Positions 41,502 to 50,986 of a stretch of 61,575 bases of DNA are shown one piece after another. Origin of the DNA: Paraburkholderia sp. CNPSo 3274. Its GTDB lineage: Bacteria; Pseudomonadota; Gammaproteobacteria; Burkholderiales; Burkholderiaceae. The translations under genes were made by a program, and so were the position numbers. The stretch covers positions 1 to 61,575 of the forward strand of contig NZ_JAMBPR010000054.1 of the NCBI RefSeq assembly GCF_024206475.1. The letters run 5' to 3'. The notes under the pieces were generated by a model that ran no database searches, was not told where the DNA came from, and worked only from the letters and a program-made list of their open reading frames with translations. Position 1 is the first letter of the stretch. Every line of letters begins with the position of its first letter.

Positions 41502-42767
41502 ATGTTTTCTAATCGTTTGAAAACGTTCGGCTCGCTGGCCCGCGCCTCGGCCGCCGTTGCGATCGTTGCGGCGACGGCGTTCACGAGCATGGCCGCCGAC
41601 GCCGGGACGCTCACCGTCAACGTCTCGGCGCGCGCCAACCAGCGCTCGACATGGCAAGACGCCTTCGACCAGTTCAAGAAAGCCAATCCCGACGTCGACC
41701 TCAAGGTCTCCTATATAACGGAGGAAGCCTACAAGGTGCAGATGGGCGGCTGGCTCGCGACCGATCCGCCCGACGTGGTGTCGTGGCACGACGGCGAGCG
41801 CATGGCCTATTACGCTGAGCGCGGCCTGCTGGAAGACCTTTCGCCGGACTGGGCCAAGAACGGCTGGAACGAGCAGTACGCGTCGGTGAAGAGTGCGTCC
41901 ACATGGAACGGCAAGCAGTATGCCGCGCCGCTGGGCTATGACGCCTATGGCTTCTTCTACCGCAAGGACCTGTTCGCCAAGGCGGGCATCAAGTCCGAGC
42001 CGAAGACCTTCGACGAATTGCTGGAAAGCTGCAAGAAGCTCAACGCCATCGGCGTGCAGCCCATTGCCGTGGCCGCGCGCGACAGCTGGACGCTCGCTGC
42101 CTGGTTCGACTACCTGGACCTGCGCATCAACGGCAACGAGTTCCATCAGCAGTTGATGGCCGGTCAGATTCCCTATACCGATCCGCGCGTGAAGAAGGTG
42201 TACACGACGTGGAAGACGCTGATGGACAACCATTGCTTCATGGAGAACGCGCTTTCCTACGACGTGGATTCGATCGCGCCGGTGCTCGTGAACGGCAAGG
42301 CGGCGATGATGCTGATGGGCACGTTCTTCTCGGCCAGCTTCCCGGCGAACATGAAGCAGGACGTGGGCTTCTTCCGCTTCCCGATCATCGACGCCAATGT
42401 GCCGACGGCCGAAGACGGTCCCGTGAACGTGCTGCTCATTCCGGCGAAGGCCAGGAACAAGGCCGACGCGCGCCGACTGCTCGCCTTCATGGAAACGCCC
42501 GCGATCAACGCCGAACTCGCGCACGGCTGGGGCCAACTGCCTTCGAACAACAAGGCGGCCGAGCCTGACGATCCCATTTCCAGGGTGGGCTTCCAGACGC
42601 TCGCGAGCACGCGTGGCGGCATTGCGCAGTTCTACGACCGCGACATGCAGAAGGAAATGGCCGACGAAGGCATGAAAGCCATGCAGCAGTTCTACAGCGA
42701 CCCGTCGCAGCTCGATACGCTGCTCGCGCGCCTCGAAACGACGCGTCAGCGCATCTACCACAAGTAA
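41502..42767 (+). CDS. Carbohydrate ABC transporter substrate-binding protein (family 1)
   Basis: This 421-residue exported protein is an extracellular solute-binding protein of the maltose/oligosaccharide class. A signal peptide covers residues 1-30 ('AAVAIVAATAFTSMAADAG'). Binding-fold segments include 'TWQDAFDQFKKANPDVDLKV', 'DPPDVVSWHDGERMAYYAER', 'YAAPLGYDAYGFFYRKDLFA' and 'LVNGKAAMMLMGTFFSASFP'. Many exposed aromatic residues suit sugar stacking. AGGAGA precedes ATG 41502. Given the GH42 gene downstream, the ligand is probably a beta-galactoside or galacto-oligosaccharide (inference). Confidence 0.92.
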   Translation: MFSNRLKTFGSLARASAAVAIVAATAFTSMAADAGTLTVNVSARANQRSTWQDAFDQFKKANPDVDLKVSYITEEAYKVQMGGWLATDPPDVVSWHDGERMAYYAERGLLEDLSPDWAKNGWNEQYASVKSASTWNGKQYAAPLGYDAYGFFYRKDLFAKAGIKSEPKTFDELLESCKKLNAIGVQPIAVAARDSWTLAAWFDYLDLRINGNEFHQQLMAGQIPYTDPRVKKVYTTWKTLMDNHCFMENALSYDVDSIAPVLVNGKAAMMLMGTFFSASFPANMKQDVGFFRFPIIDANVPTAEDGPVNVLLIPAKARNKADARRLLAFMETPAINAELAHGWGQLPSNNKAAEPDDPISRVGFQTLASTRGGIAQFYDRDMQKEMADEGMKAMQQFYSDPSQLDTLLARLETTRQRIYHK

Positions 42768-42834
42768 AGCCGCGGTGCGGCCGGCGCATTACGCCGCCGG
42801 CCGCACTTTCTCCGATCACCGGCGAGACTTCACC

Positions 42835-43740
42835 ATGTCCGATACCTTGGCGCGCCCCATTGGGGCGGCGCGGCCACGTCGCGTCTCTACTGTGCGGCGG
42901 CAACAGAATCGTGCCGCGCTATTTTTCCTGCTGCCGGGCTGCGCGCTCTTCACGCTGTGCGTGATCTACCCGATCTTCAGCAGCATTACGCTCAGCTTCT
43001 ATAACTGGGACGGCATGACCGCGAAGACTTTCGTCGGCCTCGCCAATTACGTCGAACTGTTCCAGAACGACACGTTCTATACCGCGCTCAAGAACAATCT
43101 GCTGTGGCTCGTGCTGTTCCTGCTCGCGCCGCCGCTCGGTCTCGTGTTCGCGCTCTATCTGAACCAGCACGTGCGCGGCATACGTGCGGTGAAGTCGCTG
43201 TTCTTCGCGCCCTTCGTGCTCTCGGGCGTGGTGGTCGGCCTTGTGTTTTCGTGGTTCTACGATCCGACCTTCGGCTTGCTAAAGATGATCGTCGGGCACG
43301 GCATACCCGTGCTAGGCGACCCGAGGCTCGTGACGTTCGGCATTATCTTCGCCGCGCTCTGGCCGCAAACGCCTTTCTGCATGATCCTGTATCTCACGGG
43401 CCTCACGGGCATCAACCCTGAGATCGTGGAAGCCGCGCGCATGGAAGGCGCGAAAGGGTGGCGGCTCTTTTGGCACGTGGTGCTCCCGCAGCTTCGCCCG
43501 GCCACGTTCATGGCCATCGTGCTCACGGTGATCGGCGCGCTGCGCAGCTTCGACCTGATCGCCGTGATGAGCGGCGGCGGCCCGTTCGACAGCTCCACCG
43601 TACTCGCGTACTTCATGTACGACCAGGCGATTAAATACTACCGCGAAGGCTATTCGGCGGCGATTGCCGTCGTGCTGTTCGCCATCATGCTCGTTTATAT
43701 CGTGTTCCACTTGCGCCGCATGCTGCGCGAAGAACGCTGA
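42835..43740 (+). CDS. Carbohydrate ABC transporter permease (MalF/UgpA-like)
   Basis: This 301-residue inner-membrane permease has six predicted helices and the EAA loop that contacts the ATPase ('EAARMEGAKGWRLFWHVVLP'). The N-terminal cytoplasmic arginine-rich stretch and 'AALFFLLPGCALFTLCVIYP' first helix are typical. ATG 42835 begins the family-like sequence; a longer in-frame opening is not supported. It pairs with the next permease to form the heterodimeric channel. Confidence 0.92.
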   Translation: MSDTLARPIGAARPRRVSTVRRQQNRAALFFLLPGCALFTLCVIYPIFSSITLSFYNWDGMTAKTFVGLANYVELFQNDTFYTALKNNLLWLVLFLLAPPLGLVFALYLNQHVRGIRAVKSLFFAPFVLSGVVVGLVFSWFYDPTFGLLKMIVGHGIPVLGDPRLVTFGIIFAALWPQTPFCMILYLTGLTGINPEIVEAARMEGAKGWRLFWHVVLPQLRPATFMAIVLTVIGALRSFDLIAVMSGGGPFDSSTVLAYFMYDQAIKYYREGYSAAIAVVLFAIMLVYIVFHLRRMLREER

Positions 43741-43783
43741 ATTTCCTGTCGCTCTTTCGTCGATGTTCACGGAGTCGCTGCCC

Positions 43784-44635
43784 ATGTATCCGCTTCCCGT
43801 CGATCGCTGGAAACCCGCGAATCGCGCGCTCTACAAGATCTCGTTGCCGATTGCGCTCGTCATCTGGCTGCTGCCCATGCTCGCCGTGCTCGTCACGTCG
43901 ATTCGGTCTACCGAGGAATTGCAGCAGGGTGACTACTGGGGCTGGCCGAAGCACTTCGCGCTGCTTGAAAACTACGGCGCGGCGCTTACGCAAACGCCCA
44001 TGCTTCATTACTTCGCGAACAGCGTGCTGATCGCGGTGCCTTCGGTGATCGGCGCCATCGCGCTGGCTTCGATGGCGGGCTTCGCGCTCTCCACGTATCG
44101 GTTTCGCGGCAACACGGCGGTCTTGTTCGCCTTCGTTGCAGGGAACTTCGTGCCGATCCAGATCCTCATGATCCCGGTGCGCGATATGGCGCTGCGCGTG
44201 GGGCTCTACAACACCGTGTGGGCGCTCATCATCTTTCACGTGTCGTTCCAGACCGGATTTTGCACGCTGTTCCTGCGCAATTTCATCAAGCAGCTGCCGT
44301 TCGAACTGATCGAGGCCGCGCGCGTTGAAGGCGCGAGCGAATGGGCCATTTACTGGCGCATCGTGATGCCGCTCGTACGGCCGGCGCTCGCCGCGCTCGG
44401 CATTCTCGTGTTTACGTTCGTCTGGAACGACTACTTCTGGGCGCTGTGTCTCACCCAGGGCGACGACGCCGCGCCGATCACGGTGGGCGTGGCAGCGCTC
44501 AAGGGGCAGTGGACCACGGCGTGGAACCTCGTGGCGGCGGGCTCGGTGCTTGCGGCGCTGCCTTCGGTGCTGATGTTCTTCGCCATGCAGAAACACTTTG
44601 TCGCGGGGCTTACCTTCGGCGCGAGCAAGGGCTGA
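43784..44635 (+). CDS. Carbohydrate ABC transporter permease (MalG/UgpE-like)
   Basis: This 283-residue second permease subunit has six helices and the EAA loop 'EAARVEGASEWAIYWRIVMP'. The sequence 'FVPIQILMIPVRDMALRVGL' is the usual pre-loop segment of this class. The start at 43784 is preceded by GGAG at 43771-43774; an earlier ATG at 43763 is possible. The gap from the first permease is 43 nt. Completes the ABC system with genes 40257-43740. Confidence 0.92.
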   Translation: MYPLPVDRWKPANRALYKISLPIALVIWLLPMLAVLVTSIRSTEELQQGDYWGWPKHFALLENYGAALTQTPMLHYFANSVLIAVPSVIGAIALASMAGFALSTYRFRGNTAVLFAFVAGNFVPIQILMIPVRDMALRVGLYNTVWALIIFHVSFQTGFCTLFLRNFIKQLPFELIEAARVEGASEWAIYWRIVMPLVRPALAALGILVFTFVWNDYFWALCLTQGDDAAPITVGVAALKGQWTTAWNLVAAGSVLAALPSVLMFFAMQKHFVAGLTFGASKG

Positions 44636-44711
44636 TCGAGCCCGACCGCAGCCGAAGGCCCTTTTTATCTAATTCGTATTACTGATGTTATTCCGAGGCG
44701 GATTGTCACTC

Positions 44712-46691
44712 ATGCAAATCGGTGTCTGCTACTACCCCGAACAATGGCCGCGCACGATGTGGGCCGACGACGCGCGCCGCATGGCCGAACTCGGCATTAC
44801 GCACGTGCGCATTGGCGAATTCGCCTGGAGCCGCATGGAGCCGCACGCGGGCGTGTATGAGTGGGCATGGCTCGACGACGCGATCGAAACGCTCGCGGCC
44901 CGTGGCCTGAAGATCGTGCTCGGCACGCCCACGGCCTCGCCGCCGAAGTGGCTCGTCGACGCGACGCCCGACATGCTCCCCGTGCGCGCCGACGGCACGC
45001 TCTGGAACTACGGCTCGCGGCGCCACTACGACATTGCGAGCGAGGCCTATCGCGCGCATTGCGTGCGCATTACGGAGGCGATGGCGCAGCGCTACGGCGC
45101 GCATCCGGCCGTGGTCGCATGGCAGACCGACAATGAGCTGGGCTGCCACGACACCGTGCCGAGCTGGTCGAGCGCCGCGCAGCGCCGCTTTCAGACGTGG
45201 CTTGCGAAGCGCTACGACACGATCGAGGCCCTCAACGAGGCATGGGGCAACGTGTTCTGGAGCATGGAGTACCCGTCGTTCGAAGCGGTGGGGCTGCCCG
45301 TGCGCACGCCGACCGACGCCAACCCGGCGCATCATCTGGACTTTCGCCGCTACATGTCGGACGAAGTCGCGAGCTTTCATCGCGAGCAGGCGGACGTGCT
45401 GCGCCGCCACGCGCCAAACGCCGACGTGTTGCACAACTTCATGGGCTTTTTCACGACCTTCGACCACTACCGGTTCGCAGCGGACAAGGCCATCGACGTA
45501 GCGACGTGGGACAGCTATCCAATCGCGCGCACCGAAGTGATCGGGTTGCCGGAAGCGCAAAAGGCTCGCTACGCACGCACCGCGCACCCCGACGTCTCGT
45601 CATTCGATCACGACCGCTACCGCACGATAGGCGGCGGACGCTTCTGGGTGATGGAGCAGCAGGCGGGGCCAGTAAACTGGGCGCCCTGGAACCCGGTGCC
45701 CGCGCCGGGCATGGTGCGCCTGTGGGCCTACGAAGCGTTCGCGCACGGCGCCGAACTCGTTTCGTACTTCCGCTGGCGGCAGTGCCCGTATGCGCAGGAG
45801 CAGATGCATTCGGGCCTCAATCTGCCGAATAACGAGCTGTCTCCCGGTGGCCGCGAGGTGGAGCAGGCCGCGCGCGAGATCGCGGCGAGCGACGCGTTGC
45901 GCACGCTCGCGCCGGCGGCGCGTGCACAGGTGGCGCTCGTATTCGACTACGAAACGCAGTGGATGTTCGAGATCCAGCGCCACGGCGCGAGCTTCGACTA
46001 TCAAACGCTCGCGTTCGACTACTACAGCGCGCTGCGCGAACTCGGCCTCGATGTCGAAATCGTTTCGCGGCATGCGGATCTTTCGGTGTACCGGCTCGTG
46101 GTGGTGCCGTCGCTGGCCGTGATCGACGACGCCTTCGTCGATCAGATCGAGCGCAGCGACGGGCAATGGGTGTTCGGACCGCGCAGTGGCTCGAAGACCG
46201 CGCACTTCGCCATTCCCGGCGACCTGCCGCCCGGCGCCTTGCAGCGCGTGCTGCCCTTGCAGGTGCTCGAGGCCGAATCGCTGCGGCCCACGCTCTCGCC
46301 AGCCGTCACGATAGGCGGCGTGCAGGGCGAGGCATTGCATTGGCGCGATCATGTGCGCGCCAACGGCGCCACGCGCATTCAGGCGCAATTCGAAGACGGT
46401 TGGCCAGCGTTGCTCTCGCGTGGCCGCGTGCGCTACGCCGCTGCGTGGTTCACGCGCGAACTGCATCTCGCCATGCTCGATGAAGCCGCGCGCGGCGCGG
46501 GCCTCGACACGCAGCGCTTGCCGGAAGGCTTGCGCGTGAGCCGACGCGGGGGATTGTGCTTTGCCTTCAACTTTGGCGAGCAACGTGCGCAGGCGCCGGC
46601 CCCCGAAGGGGCGCAGTTCGTGCTGGGAGAGCGCGAGCTTGCGCGAGGCGACGTGTGCGCATGGCGTGAAGGCTCGCTGAGCCGCAGCTAA
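44712..46691 (+). CDS. GH42 beta-galactosidase
   Basis: This 659-residue cytoplasmic enzyme hydrolyses terminal beta-D-galactosides. The N-terminal TIM barrel begins 'IGVCYYPEQWPRTMWADDAR'. The acid/base glutamate is E142 in 'WQTDNELGCHD' and the nucleophile E315 in 'FWVMEQQAGPVNWAPWN'. The trimerisation domain and small C-terminal domain follow, giving the usual GH42 length. No signal peptide is present, so substrate must be imported by the preceding ABC transporter. ATG 44712 is used; a TTG at 44703 with GAGG upstream is a reasonable alternative adding three residues. Galacto-oligosaccharides from plant galactan are the likely natural substrate (inference). Confidence 0.93.
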   Translation: MQIGVCYYPEQWPRTMWADDARRMAELGITHVRIGEFAWSRMEPHAGVYEWAWLDDAIETLAARGLKIVLGTPTASPPKWLVDATPDMLPVRADGTLWNYGSRRHYDIASEAYRAHCVRITEAMAQRYGAHPAVVAWQTDNELGCHDTVPSWSSAAQRRFQTWLAKRYDTIEALNEAWGNVFWSMEYPSFEAVGLPVRTPTDANPAHHLDFRRYMSDEVASFHREQADVLRRHAPNADVLHNFMGFFTTFDHYRFAADKAIDVATWDSYPIARTEVIGLPEAQKARYARTAHPDVSSFDHDRYRTIGGGRFWVMEQQAGPVNWAPWNPVPAPGMVRLWAYEAFAHGAELVSYFRWRQCPYAQEQMHSGLNLPNNELSPGGREVEQAAREIAASDALRTLAPAARAQVALVFDYETQWMFEIQRHGASFDYQTLAFDYYSALRELGLDVEIVSRHADLSVYRLVVVPSLAVIDDAFVDQIERSDGQWVFGPRSGSKTAHFAIPGDLPPGALQRVLPLQVLEAESLRPTLSPAVTIGGVQGEALHWRDHVRANGATRIQAQFEDGWPALLSRGRVRYAAAWFTRELHLAMLDEAARGAGLDTQRLPEGLRVSRRGGLCFAFNFGEQRAQAPAPEGAQFVLGERELARGDVCAWREGSLSRS

Positions 46692-46700
46692 CCCGAGAGC

Positions 46701-46737
46701 GTGTTCCGCGCCGCTCAACGCGCGCGCCGCGGAACAC
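46701..46737. terminator. Bidirectional hairpin between GH42 and porin genes
   Basis: GTGTTCCGCG (46701-46710) and CGCGGAACAC (46728-46737) pair perfectly around a GC-rich 17-nt interior that can pair further. It separates convergent gene ends and likely stops both transcripts. Confidence 0.7.
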
Positions 46738-46746
46738 TTGCGCGTA

Positions 46747-47844
46747 TCAGAACAGATGCCGTATGCCGATGCTCGCGCCCACCGTCGAGCCGGAGACCTC
46801 AAAGAGCGCGTTGTTGATCGACAAGCCCGTGTCCATGCGTCCATGGTTGTACACGTAGCCCACCTGGCCATAGAGCGTCGTGCGCTTGGAGAGGTAGAAC
46901 TGCACGCCGCTCGACGCCAGGAGCGAGTGGTTGCTGCCGTCGTTGCCGTCGCGCGTGTACCAGACTCCGGCGTCGACGTCGAGGTAGGGCGTGATCATAT
47001 AGCTGAGTCCGCCGGAGTAGACGCTGTTGTCGAATGACTGCGCAACCTTGTAAAGCGCATACGAGGCGGAGATCGTGAGCGAGTTCGGGAAGCGATAGCT
47101 CGCGCCGATCGTGCGGCCCACGAACTCGACGGTACTCGGCACCGGCGTGGAGGCCGCGGTGCCACCGGCGTTGCCGCTATAGAGCGCGCCTGTGATCGTG
47201 AAGCCTGCGATGTGGTAGCGCAGGCTCGCCGAATACTGGCGTCCCGCCTGGAAGTTGCCCGCCGCGCCGCCCATGGCGAACATGCCCATCGCCTGAATGC
47301 CGGCGATTTCCGGCGACGTATAGGTGAGCGCATTGCTGTTGAAGAGGCCGGTCACATACACGTTGTTCACGTAGCTCACGAGGCCGCTGCCGAAGTACGA
47401 CATGCCGCGCGGGTCCGTCTGGTAGAGCGAGAGGAAGAACGGTGAGTACTGCAAGCCGGCCTTGACCGTGCCGTATGGGCTTTCCATGCCGACCCACGCC
47501 TGACGCCCGAAGAAATTGCCGTTGGAATTGCCGAACTGGCCGTTCGCAATGCTAATGCCGCTTTCGAGCGCGAATACCGCACGCATCCCGCCGCCCAGGT
47601 CCTCGGCGCCGCGCATGCCGAAGTTCGAGCCGGACATGCCACTGTCCGTAAACGAGAATTGGTGACCGGCGTTCTGGCCCGTCAGCGTGTTCATCGTATG
47701 GCTCGTGTAGAGGATCGACCCGTCGACGATGCCATACAGTGTGACGCTGCTCTGCGCGCTCGCGACACCCGCTGTGCCCATCAAACCGGCCGCCGCGAGG
47801 CAGCGGACCAGCCATTTCATGCCGAGGTTGTCGCGTTGTAACAT
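46747..47844 (-). CDS. Gram-negative trimeric porin (OmpC-like, Burkholderiales type)
   Basis: This outer-membrane porin of 365 residues has a signal peptide ('VRCLAAAGLMGTAGVASAQ') followed by 'SSVTLYGIVDGSILYTSHTM', the typical first strand of porin_4 proteins, and ends in 'GASIGIRHLF' with the obligatory terminal phenylalanine. Between are the usual 16-strand-type alternations and 'FGRQAWVGMESPYGTVKAGL'. AAGGA before ATG 47844 supports that start, giving an eight-residue lead before the core signal peptide; ATG 47820 is an alternative. It faces the GH42 operon from the other strand and may admit its oligosaccharides, though separately transcribed. Confidence 0.9.
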   Translation of the reverse strand: MLQRDNLGMKWLVRCLAAAGLMGTAGVASAQSSVTLYGIVDGSILYTSHTMNTLTGQNAGHQFSFTDSGMSGSNFGMRGAEDLGGGMRAVFALESGISIANGQFGNSNGNFFGRQAWVGMESPYGTVKAGLQYSPFFLSLYQTDPRGMSYFGSGLVSYVNNVYVTGLFNSNALTYTSPEIAGIQAMGMFAMGGAAGNFQAGRQYSASLRYHIAGFTITGALYSGNAGGTAASTPVPSTVEFVGRTIGASYRFPNSLTISASYALYKVAQSFDNSVYSGGLSYMITPYLDVDAGVWYTRDGNDGSNHSLLASSGVQFYLSKRTTLYGQVGYVYNHGRMDTGLSINNALFEVSGSTVGASIGIRHLF

Positions 47845-48283
47845 TTCGTCATCCTTAGTGTTATTTATGGATTGGGATTGATGTGACAGGGTATTGCACA
47901 CGCTTCAGGCAATGCTCCAGGCAAAGCCGCAGAAAAAGCTTCGGGCAAAAGGGGGCCGGGGTTCCTCGCGGAACCACACGAAACGGAATGCTGGAAGTGC
48001 TACGCGGAGTACTGTGCGTAGTCCTGCGGTCTGGCGCGGCGGCCGGGGTCCTCTCGCGTGCGCAGGAGCAGCGTGGACGAGCGCGTGGTCATCGTGGGCC
48101 TGCGGCAAGGCATGAGCCGGATTGAATGCGCGTTCACCGATCGCTTCTCCCCTGACGAGAGGTGTGCAACGTTGACGGAATGCTACGTTCGATGGAGGCT
48201 ATTTTTGTACGACCGTGCGGAATCTGTCACCCTGGGAGAAACGATCACATTTGCGCATCGATTTGATGCATCCAGTGCATAAC
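47845..48283. other. Intergenic region upstream of porin
   Basis: This 439-nt stretch must contain the porin promoter (minus strand), probably in the AT-richer 47850-47900. A small inverted repeat, CTACGC...GCGTAG, lies near 48000-48021. I found no convincing gene, and no clear promoter hexamers. Long porin leaders can host small-RNA targets, but nothing specific is visible. Confidence 0.4.
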
Positions 48284-49843
48284 TCACCCCGCCGGATTCT
48301 CCTCATCCTGCGGTGGCGCGCTGCCCGCGGGCGCGCCCAGAATGCTGACCTGGAAAACCGGCGTGCCTGCAAGCGATTCGAGGTTGGGGTCTTCGGGGTA
48401 GGCGAGCAGCAGCGGGAAGATGACCGAGCCGCCAATCACGGCGCGGCGACTGTTGTCGGCGGGGCGCAGGCCCCACACGTCCTGATAGACAAGCGGCACC
48501 GTCTTGCCGTCGCGCTCGGTGTTGCCCAGGTAGAGCATCACGTGACCGCCTATATAGATGAGCGTGCGCATGGGCGCGCCCTGCTGCACGAGCCAGTCGA
48601 GGCGTTGGGCGGGCGTGGACGCCGAAAGATCGGTCATCGCCCCGGCGTTCATTTGCGTGGACGAGTGGCGCGGCAGCCATACGCCGAACGCCGCGAAAAT
48701 GCTCTGCAGTTCGGCCGAGCAGTCGTTGTCGAAGTTCGTGTTGCCCCAGCCGTAGGGGCGGCCTATCAGTGCCTTCATCAACTGCGCGAGATGGCGCGGC
48801 GTGGCCACGAGCGGCGCGGGCACGATGGCGTTCGAATCGAGCGCGGCCGTGCGGATCGCCGCGCGGCCGTCTACGTCGCGGGCGGGCACGAGCACTTCGC
48901 CCGGCTTCGCGCCCGTCGCGGGCCGCAGCGGCAGCAGCGTGCCGGCGGGCGCTTCGAAGCGGAACACGCCGCCGTCGTCGCGCAGCGCGGCGGAGGCCGC
49001 GACCACGACGCCGAGCGACTGGTGCGCCGCCGCGCGCCACGTCGAAACGAAGGTTTCATCGACGCTCGCCACGCCGTCACTGTGCACCCAGCCCTGCACG
49101 TCTGGCGTCTGCACGTAGCGCCAGGCGCCGTCGGCGCTCGTGCCGAGCACGTAGAGCGGCGTGCCCGGCCGCACGGCGCTCACCTGCAGGTTGTCGAAGG
49201 GATAGCCTTCGCCCGCGATGCGACGTGAATAGAACGACGGGTCGATGGTGGGCAGTTCGCGCACGTACAGCGCCGTCGTGGCGATGGCGCGACGCGTGGC
49301 GTCGAAACCGCTGGCCTGTTCGAACTGGTTGACGTTGGCGTTGCGCTCGATGGCGCCGATCCACGCCTTCGTGTGCGGCCGGAAATTCATGCCGTAGCCA
49401 ACGCGGCGCGGCGCTTTGTCCGTATTGTCGAAGTAGGCGAGGCGGCGCGTTTGCAGCGCGGCAATGTCGCTGCCGCCGTCGCGATACACGCGCTGCTCGA
49501 CAAACGCTCGATTCCACGGCGACGGATCGTTCGGACCCGCACCAAAATAGCGCGCGACGAGCGCAGCGAATTGCGCGCGCTGGACTTCGGGCGAAAGGAA
49601 GGGCTTGTCGTAGTCGGCGCTAGCCGGATCGATCCAGTGATCGACGTTCTGGTCGTAATGCTCGATCGGGAAGAGCGTGACCGTATCGGACGGAAGCGCT
49701 TGCTCGGCCTGATTTTGCGAGGCCGGGCCGGTTGCGCATCCCGGCAGCACGCACGCGGCGGCTAGCGCCAGTGCGAGGAAGCGGGCGCGCGGAGCCCGGG
49801 CGAAAGCGGAAAGGCGGAAGCAAGAATCGAGGGCGGAGCGCAT
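48284..49843 (-). CDS. NlpC/P60-family lipoprotein with SH3-like domains
   Basis: This 519-residue protein has a lipoprotein signal peptide with lipobox 'VLPGC' at about residues 32-36. An N-terminal NlpC-associated domain, SH3-type segments ('VSAVRPGTPLYVLGTSADGA', 'QGWVHSDGVASVDETFVSTW') and a C-terminal NlpC/P60 peptidase domain follow. The catalytic cysteine is in 'GNTNFDNDCSAELQSIFAAF' and the histidine in 'IYIGGHVMLYLGN'. The layout resembles YkfC-type gamma-D-glutamyl-diamino acid peptidases that trim peptidoglycan peptides. It is probably anchored in the outer membrane facing the periplasm. It stands alone; no operon partner. Confidence 0.87.
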   Translation of the reverse strand: MRSALDSCFRLSAFARAPRARFLALALAAACVLPGCATGPASQNQAEQALPSDTVTLFPIEHYDQNVDHWIDPASADYDKPFLSPEVQRAQFAALVARYFGAGPNDPSPWNRAFVEQRVYRDGGSDIAALQTRRLAYFDNTDKAPRRVGYGMNFRPHTKAWIGAIERNANVNQFEQASGFDATRRAIATTALYVRELPTIDPSFYSRRIAGEGYPFDNLQVSAVRPGTPLYVLGTSADGAWRYVQTPDVQGWVHSDGVASVDETFVSTWRAAAHQSLGVVVAASAALRDDGGVFRFEAPAGTLLPLRPATGAKPGEVLVPARDVDGRAAIRTAALDSNAIVPAPLVATPRHLAQLMKALIGRPYGWGNTNFDNDCSAELQSIFAAFGVWLPRHSSTQMNAGAMTDLSASTPAQRLDWLVQQGAPMRTLIYIGGHVMLYLGNTERDGKTVPLVYQDVWGLRPADNSRRAVIGGSVIFPLLLAYPEDPNLESLAGTPVFQVSILGAPAGSAPPQDEENPAG

Positions 49844-49927
49844 GGGCGAGCGGGCGGTTCGACAACCCGTGGATGATACAGGACGCGCCGCGCCCGCCGC
49901 CCTCGCTGTTGCCCGAAAATCAGACGA

Positions 49928-50974
49928 TCATTGCTCGATCTGCCGGTTCCAGCGCGAATCCCACTGCGCGCGGTGCTCGTTGATCACGTCCCAGTCCATC
50001 ACCGTCACCTTCTTCACGAGCTGATCGAGATTGCCCAGGCTCTTTTGCATGTCGGGCGGCATGGTTGCGTTCTGGTTGGTCGGAATCTGCTTGCCGGCTG
50101 CGGCCGCCTTGCTTTGCGCAGGCGCCGAAAGCAGGAACTGCGCGAGCTTTTGCGCGAGCTGCGGCTCCGGATTGTTTTTCACCACGCACAGGTCCACGAG
50201 CAGCAGCACGGCGCCTTCCTTCGGGTTGGCGTAGGCCACGGGCAGGCCCTTATCCTTCAGGTCGCCCACTGCCGTTGGCGTGAGCGGGAAGATGCCGGCC
50301 TCGCCGGTCTGGATCATCTCCGAGAGCTTGGCCGAATTCGGAATGTATTCAACGACGTTCGGCCCCACCGTACTCGCCCACTTCGTGAAGCCCGGCTCGA
50401 CGTTGGTCTCGCTGCCACCCATCAAGCGGTTGATCGCGAGAAAGCCATGCAGCCCAAACGTGCTGCTCGAAGCCGACTGGAACACCACCTTGCCCCTGTA
50501 TTTCGGATTGGCGAAATCGAGCCACGAAGTGGGCGGCGCCCAGCCTTTAACCGCGAACACCTTCGTGTTGTAGCCGATGCCCGTCATGCCGAGCTGCACG
50601 CCTGCGCCCACGTCGCCTTTCATGCGCGCGAACGGATACAGTTCCTTGAGCACCGGGGAATCGTCGAGCTTCTCGCACACGCCCATGCTCACGGCACGCG
50701 CCATCACGCCGTCGTCGAGAAAGGCGACATGCATCTGCGGGCTGTTGCGGTTGGCGAGAAGCTTCGCGAGCACGTCGGAGGAAGTGCCCGGCACGACCAC
50801 CACCTTCACATTGTTGGCCTTCTCGAAGTCGGGCAGGACCTGGCTCGTGTAGGCCTTCTCCATCGGGCCGCCGTTCATGCCGATGTAGATCGTCTTCGTT
50901 TGCGACCAGGCGTAAGGCGAGATGCCGAAGGCGACGAGTGCGGCTAGCGAGGCCAGGGTGCGTGTGAGTTTCAT
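49928..50974 (-). CDS. ABC transporter periplasmic binding protein (PotD/PhnS/opine type)
   Basis: This 348-residue exported protein belongs to the spermidine/putrescine-type binding proteins. The signal peptide covers residues 1-24 (ending AWSQ). Characteristic segments are 'IYIGMNGGPMEKAYTSQVLP', 'GMTGIGYNTKVFAVKGWAPP' and 'FANPKYRGKVVFQSASSSTF'. It is the last gene of the minus-strand operon ATPase - permease - permease - dehydrogenase gamma, alpha, beta - binding protein, 12 nt after the beta subunit. The ligand is inferred to be the substrate of that dehydrogenase: an opine, hydroxyproline or related imino acid. Confidence 0.88.
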   Translation of the reverse strand: MKLTRTLASLAALVAFGISPYAWSQTKTIYIGMNGGPMEKAYTSQVLPDFEKANNVKVVVVPGTSSDVLAKLLANRNSPQMHVAFLDDGVMARAVSMGVCEKLDDSPVLKELYPFARMKGDVGAGVQLGMTGIGYNTKVFAVKGWAPPTSWLDFANPKYRGKVVFQSASSSTFGLHGFLAINRLMGGSETNVEPGFTKWASTVGPNVVEYIPNSAKLSEMIQTGEAGIFPLTPTAVGDLKDKGLPVAYANPKEGAVLLLVDLCVVKNNPEPQLAQKLAQFLLSAPAQSKAAAAGKQIPTNQNATMPPDMQKSLGNLDQLVKKVTVMDWDVINEHRAQWDSRWNRQIEQ

Positions 50975-50986
50975 CGTGGGGACTCC

